Source of the DNA: an uncultured Bacteriovorax sp. | GTDB lineage: Bacteria; Bdellovibrionota; Bacteriovoracia; Bacteriovoracales; Bacteriovoracaceae | Assembly (NCBI GenBank): GCA_946480715.1 | Contig: CAMLKK010000047.1 | Span: 1-17,128, forward strand | Direction of reading: 5' to 3' | DNA: 17,128 nucleotides | In this document: positions 13,952 to 17,128 of the stretch, one piece after another | Numbering within the stretch: position 1 is the stretch's first letter | Layout: each line of letters starts with the position of its first letter | Program-made: the position numbers and the translations under genes | Notes under the pieces: generated by a model | The model's database searches: none | The model's input: the letters and a program-made list of their open reading frames with translations, nothing else | Told to the model about the DNA's origin: nothing

Positions 13952-13990
13952 TTTCCTTGTCGCTGAGTAACAAGGAAAGTGTGTTGGAAC
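13940..13990. repeat. palindromic repeat copy R7 (perfect 21-bp arms)
   Basis: The arms at 13940-13960 and 13970-13990 are perfect reverse complements (21 bp, beginning GTTCCAACACACTTTCC), with a 9-base loop. The outer 12 bases are those of R4 and R6; the inner part is different and more paired. It begins one base after the oligopeptidase stop codon. No T tract follows the hairpin in the direction of that gene, so it is not a typical terminator, though it could still stall or protect the transcript. Confidence 0.95.
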
Positions 13991-13991
13991 C

Positions 13992-16082
13992 TTATTTGGC
14001 TAGATTGATGATGAATGCATACTCAAACGCACGCTCACGCAAATATTCAAAGCGCCCACTCTTTCCACCATGGCCTACTTCCATTTCTGTTTTAAGGAGA
14101 AGGAGTTTTGATTTGTCCGTGCGCATGTCGCGAAGTTTGGCGACCCACTTTGCTGGCTCCCAATAGCCGACTTGCGAATCGTTCAGGCCTGTTGTGACGA
14201 GGAGGTGTGGATAAGCGGCAGCCTTTACGTTGTCGTATGGTGAATAGGATTTCATGTAACGATAATATTTTTTATCGTTGGGATTTCCCCACTCTTCGTA
14301 TTCGCCGGTTGTGAGTGGGATTGAACTATCAAGCATTGTTGTCATCACATCGACGAAAGGAACTTGTGCGACAACACCGTGATAAAGATCCGGACGCATG
14401 TTCATCACAGCTCCCATGAGGAGTCCTCCTGCTGAGCCGCCCATCGCAAATACTTTTTTTGGATCAGCGTATTTTTCTTTAATGAGTTCTTCTGTCACTG
14501 AAATGAAATCTTGGAAAGTGTTTTTCTTTTTTAGGAATTTTCCATCATCGTACCAATGACGTCCCATCTCCGATCCTCCGCGGATGTGCGCGAGAGCGTA
14601 GACGAAACCACGATCGATGAGGCTTACGTTGCCCGTTGAAAACCACGGATCCATGCTTGCACCATATGAGCCATATCCGTAGACGAGCATTGGTGCTGTC
14701 GCATTTTTTTGCAATCCTTTTTTGTAGAGAATTGAAACAGGAATTTGAACTCCATCGTGAGCTTTCACAAAAATTCTTTCACTCACATAATTTTCTGAGT
14801 TGTAGCCTGGCACTTCTTTTTCTTTTAATTTGATTGTGGCCTTCGATTTTGTATCGTATTCAAAAACAGAATCTGGTCTTGTCATTGATTCGTATTCGTA
14901 GCGAACTTTATCTGTATCGAATTCTGCATTTGCTCCAAGGCTTGCCATATAAACAGGATCGGGGAAAGTGAGTGCTTCGCTTTTATTTGTTGCGCGATCA
15001 AAGACACTCAATTGGCTTAAGCCTTTGGAGCGTTCGCTAAGCACGATGTGATTTTTAAAAACATTCACAGCATCCAAAAGCGTGTCTGCACGATGAGCGA
15101 TCACTTCCTTCCACTCTTTTTTTGATTTCGCTGTATACGGAGCTTCCATTAGCTTAAAGTTTTTTGCTTTGTCATTAGAGCGAATGTAGAAGCGATCACC
15201 ACCATCATCGAGAATGAATTCATGGTTTTTTTCGCGTTTTTGGAAAAGTTGAAATTTTCCCTGCGGTTGGAAAGCATCGAGTGTATAAAACTCCGTCGAG
15301 AGCGTGCTTGCTACATACCCAAAGATAAATTTTCTGGACGTTGATTTATAAACGCCGATTTCAAATTTTTCATCTTTTTCTTCCATCAAAAGTTCAGACT
15401 TGTTCGTGTCTAAATCATAACGATAAAGTTTATCTGAACGAAGTGTGACGGGATTTGCTTTGGTGTAGAAGATAACTCGACCTGTTTCGGCCCAGACATA
15501 ATTTCCTGTAACGTCTTCAAGTTTTTGTTCCAGCATTTTGCCAGTTAGAAGATCTTTAAAATAAATATCGTAAACGCGGTCCCCTTTCTCATCCTGCGAA
15601 TACGCCATTAATTGTTCATTCGGATGAATTTGAGGAAATGGAACGCGAAGAAATGCTTTTCCTTCTGCCATTTGATTTACATCTAACAGCGTTTCAGGTT
15701 CAGCCGTCATAGTCTTTTTTCTTTTATAGATGGGATATTCTTTTCCTTCGAGAGTCTCTGTGAAGTAATAATAATTTTTTTCCTTATACGGATAAGTCAC
15801 ATCAGCTTCTTTGATACGTGAGCGCATTTCTTTATATAGACTTTCTTGCAGCTCTTTTGTATCGGCCATCATCGCTTCAGTGTAAGCATTGTTCGCTTTT
15901 AGATATTCGATGACGGATGGGTTTGTTTTATCTTTCATCCAGAAATAATCATCGATGCGAGTATCATTATGAATCGTCATTTTATGTGGTATTTTTTTAG
16001 CAACTGGTTCGAAAGGTTTAGGTTGCGCGTATGACGAATTCATAAGAAGCCCCATTAAGACTGTTGAAAGGATACGTTTCAT
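13992..16082 (-). CDS. ptrB: exported oligopeptidase B-type S9 serine peptidase
   Basis: The product is 696 residues. It cleaves short peptides, classically after Lys/Arg in oligopeptidase B. A signal peptide is visible at 1-19 (MKRILSTVLMGLLMNSSYA), unlike the cytosolic E. coli enzyme, so it should act in the periplasm. The N-terminal part (about 25-430) is the beta-propeller that gates access. The catalytic alpha/beta-hydrolase domain follows, with YGSYGASMDPWFS (470-482), nucleophile Ser550 in MGGSAGG, Asp635 in GLNDSQV and His671 in GHGG. PLTTGEYEEWGNP (589-601) is a hallmark of the oligopeptidase B branch, with acidic residues that bind basic P1 side chains. The length suits the family. 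The ribosome site is ggagagaag. It is 12 bases downstream of the next gene, so the two are likely one operon. Confidence 0.94.
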   Translation of the reverse strand: MKRILSTVLMGLLMNSSYAQPKPFEPVAKKIPHKMTIHNDTRIDDYFWMKDKTNPSVIEYLKANNAYTEAMMADTKELQESLYKEMRSRIKEADVTYPYKEKNYYYFTETLEGKEYPIYKRKKTMTAEPETLLDVNQMAEGKAFLRVPFPQIHPNEQLMAYSQDEKGDRVYDIYFKDLLTGKMLEQKLEDVTGNYVWAETGRVIFYTKANPVTLRSDKLYRYDLDTNKSELLMEEKDEKFEIGVYKSTSRKFIFGYVASTLSTEFYTLDAFQPQGKFQLFQKREKNHEFILDDGGDRFYIRSNDKAKNFKLMEAPYTAKSKKEWKEVIAHRADTLLDAVNVFKNHIVLSERSKGLSQLSVFDRATNKSEALTFPDPVYMASLGANAEFDTDKVRYEYESMTRPDSVFEYDTKSKATIKLKEKEVPGYNSENYVSERIFVKAHDGVQIPVSILYKKGLQKNATAPMLVYGYGSYGASMDPWFSTGNVSLIDRGFVYALAHIRGGSEMGRHWYDDGKFLKKKNTFQDFISVTEELIKEKYADPKKVFAMGGSAGGLLMGAVMNMRPDLYHGVVAQVPFVDVMTTMLDSSIPLTTGEYEEWGNPNDKKYYRYMKSYSPYDNVKAAAYPHLLVTTGLNDSQVGYWEPAKWVAKLRDMRTDKSKLLLLKTEMEVGHGGKSGRFEYLRERAFEYAFIINLAK

Positions 16083-16094
16083 CTTCTCTCCGTA

Positions 16095-17126
16095 TTAAAA
16101 ATTCAGACGCTGCCAATACTTTTTAGGATCGGTGTTGCGATTTTGATCAAGTCGATCTTGAAGCGTTTTTTGAGCATCAGCAGATAATTGTGAGTTGGCG
16201 ATGATTTCTGGAACTTCTTCGTTTCTTCCCTGAAATTCAAGTGCGCGGATCATGTAGTAGTAACCACTCACTGATGTAGGAAACTGTTCAATAAAGGCAG
16301 CAGCATCATCTTCCACTGTATCGAAATCGTTTTTAGCAAGGGCACGCATGAAAGGGATTTCTACGATTTCTTCATTGAGATAACTGTCATCTGCCAATGA
16401 AGTTTGAACAGTATTTTGGAATTGATTGAGTTGCATACTCGCTGCTTCTTCTCTCGCCAGCAATTCTTGTCTTTGGGACATTAGCACTGAAGCTTCAGGA
16501 GAATTCGGATCAAGCGCTTCAAGCTGGTCATCGAGGGCCACTCGCTCTTGGGCCACAGTTCTTAGTTGATCCTGGTAAATCATTAATTGATTATTGGCAT
16601 TTGAAAGAAGTGCAGCTTCACGTCTGGCAACTGCATCTGTTGTAATATCAAATCCGGCCATGCTTTCTAAGACTGATTCAACTTCACCATCATCTAAGTC
16701 TTGATTATATTTTCCTTCTTTAATGAGCATTGAAATAAGTTTTGCTTTATAGGCAGCATAACTTCCTGGCTCACGCGAGATGATTTCTTCTGCGAGTTCA
16801 ATATTGTGATCCAAATCTTTAGCAGCGGCCGCTTGCACACTTCGCATGTTGATGTTGAGTTCAGCAACCAGATCTTCCAGAGGTCGATCGGCCATTGGGA
16901 TTTTTTCAGCTTCCGCAACAGCTGTTTGCGCTGGAGGAGTTTGAATTTGAGTTTTGTTTTGAGTTTGATTTTGTGTTTGATTTTGAGAAGTCGATCTCGT
17001 CGTCAATTGTTGCCAGGTCGTAGGTTGTCTGCGATTGGCGGCCATGGTGAGAAGTTTAATTCTTAAAGAGCTGTTTTCTTTTTTTTGATCGACGTAGAAT
17101 TTCAAGAGAAATCCTGCGAGAACCAA
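16095..17126 (-). CDS. membrane-anchored helical protein (5' end outside the window)
   Basis: The frame runs to the window edge, so the N-terminus is missing. The 343 visible residues begin with a hydrophobic segment (VLAGFLLKFYVDQKK), probably a membrane anchor. A low-complexity Gln/Asn/Thr linker (about 48-68) follows. The rest is helical, with Ala-rich and Glu-rich stretches, including a likely coiled coil (about 175-245, LRTVAQERVALDDQLEALD) and TPR-like pairs of helices near 110-135 and 260-310 (FPTSVSGYYYMIRALEFQGR). This suggests a scaffold or assembly role at the cell envelope. The family is not recognised. It precedes the oligopeptidase gene by 12 bases. Confidence 0.75.
   Translation of the reverse strand: MVLAGFLLKFYVDQKKENSSLRIKLLTMAANRRQPTTWQQLTTRSTSQNQTQNQTQNKTQIQTPPAQTAVAEAEKIPMADRPLEDLVAELNINMRSVQAAAAKDLDHNIELAEEIISREPGSYAAYKAKLISMLIKEGKYNQDLDDGEVESVLESMAGFDITTDAVARREAALLSNANNQLMIYQDQLRTVAQERVALDDQLEALDPNSPEASVLMSQRQELLAREEAASMQLNQFQNTVQTSLADDSYLNEEIVEIPFMRALAKNDFDTVEDDAAAFIEQFPTSVSGYYYMIRALEFQGRNEEVPEIIANSQLSADAQKTLQDRLDQNRNTDPKKYWQRLNF
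16939..16987 (-). repeat. degenerate short tandem repeat coding a Gln/Asn/Thr linker
   Basis: On the coding strand the units read CAAAATCAAAC or close variants, about 12 bases long, and encode QNQT-like tetrapeptides. Such tracts change length by slippage and here sit in a flexible linker. Confidence 0.7.
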
Positions 17127-17128
17127 CA

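Larger units (their letters stand above)
6580..13990 (-). other. array of Rhs-tip/immunity-like gene blocks separated by palindromic repeats
   Basis: This is a composite region. Every credible gene in it is on the minus strand. Gene blocks are separated by eight copies of one palindromic repeat (R7 to R0 in the direction of transcription), most of them starting within 40 bases of a stop codon. The blocks include two Rhs C-terminal fragments and many small membrane proteins. It is more AT-rich than the genes on both sides and sits between a DUF2059-like gene and the oligopeptidase B gene. This fits a laterally acquired, modular store of polymorphic toxin tips and immunity genes. The interpretation is inference; the repeats, strand bias and Rhs homology are read directly. 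Confidence 0.65.

Noticed and set aside
6580..13990. CRISPR array
   Set aside because: The repeats are 1-2 kb apart in places and separated by genes instead of short uniform spacers.
6580..13990. Classical integron attC sites
   Set aside because: The hairpin layout is similar, but the end sequences do not match the attC core consensus and no integrase is in the window. It is kept only as an analogy.

Overview
The window looks like a chromosomal segment of an AT-rich Gram-negative bacterium. The predatory Bdellovibrio/Bacteriovorax-type lineage is my best guess. The reasons are a crowd of short Sec-exported proteins of unknown function, a free-standing SWIB-domain protein, a small CxxCH lipoprotein, an exported oligopeptidase B and Rhs fragments. 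The assignment rests on style alone; no rRNA or other marker is present.

Left part (about 1-6500) is ordinary, well-spaced sequence. It holds small exported proteins in single-gene units on both strands, a SWIB/MDM2 protein with a clear terminator, a cytochrome c-like lipoprotein, a second lipoprotein, an exported protein with a possible Cys/His/Asp triad, and a DUF2059-like exported protein. Two hairpin terminators are clear (892-923 and 1923-1949).

Middle part (about 6580-13990) is different: more AT-rich, all genes on the minus strand, and divided into blocks by an imperfect palindromic repeat of about 40-50 bp. I count eight copies, R0 to R7: R3, R4, R6 and R7 are well preserved, R0, R1, R2 and R5 decayed. 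Most copies start 1-40 bases after the stop codon of the last gene of a block. The blocks carry two 5'-truncated Rhs C-terminal fragments with different tips, and about a dozen very small, mostly membrane-embedded proteins of the kind that serve as immunity proteins. The two Rhs fragments share a core block of about 650 bp (8263-8914 and 12863-13513), then diverge completely after the DPxG motif. One (12689-13951) has an open frame. The other (7895-8914) has two frameshifts and begins exactly where repeat R4 ends. I read the region as a store of displaced Rhs toxin-tip/immunity cassettes whose joints are palindromes. It resembles an integron cassette array in layout (same strand, one hairpin-forming site after each gene block), but the ends do not fit the attC core consensus and no recombinase lies in the window.

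Right part (13992-17128) returns to normal composition: an oligopeptidase B-type S9 peptidase with a signal peptide, 12 bases downstream of a membrane-anchored helical protein that runs off the window. The two are probably one transcription unit that leads into the array.
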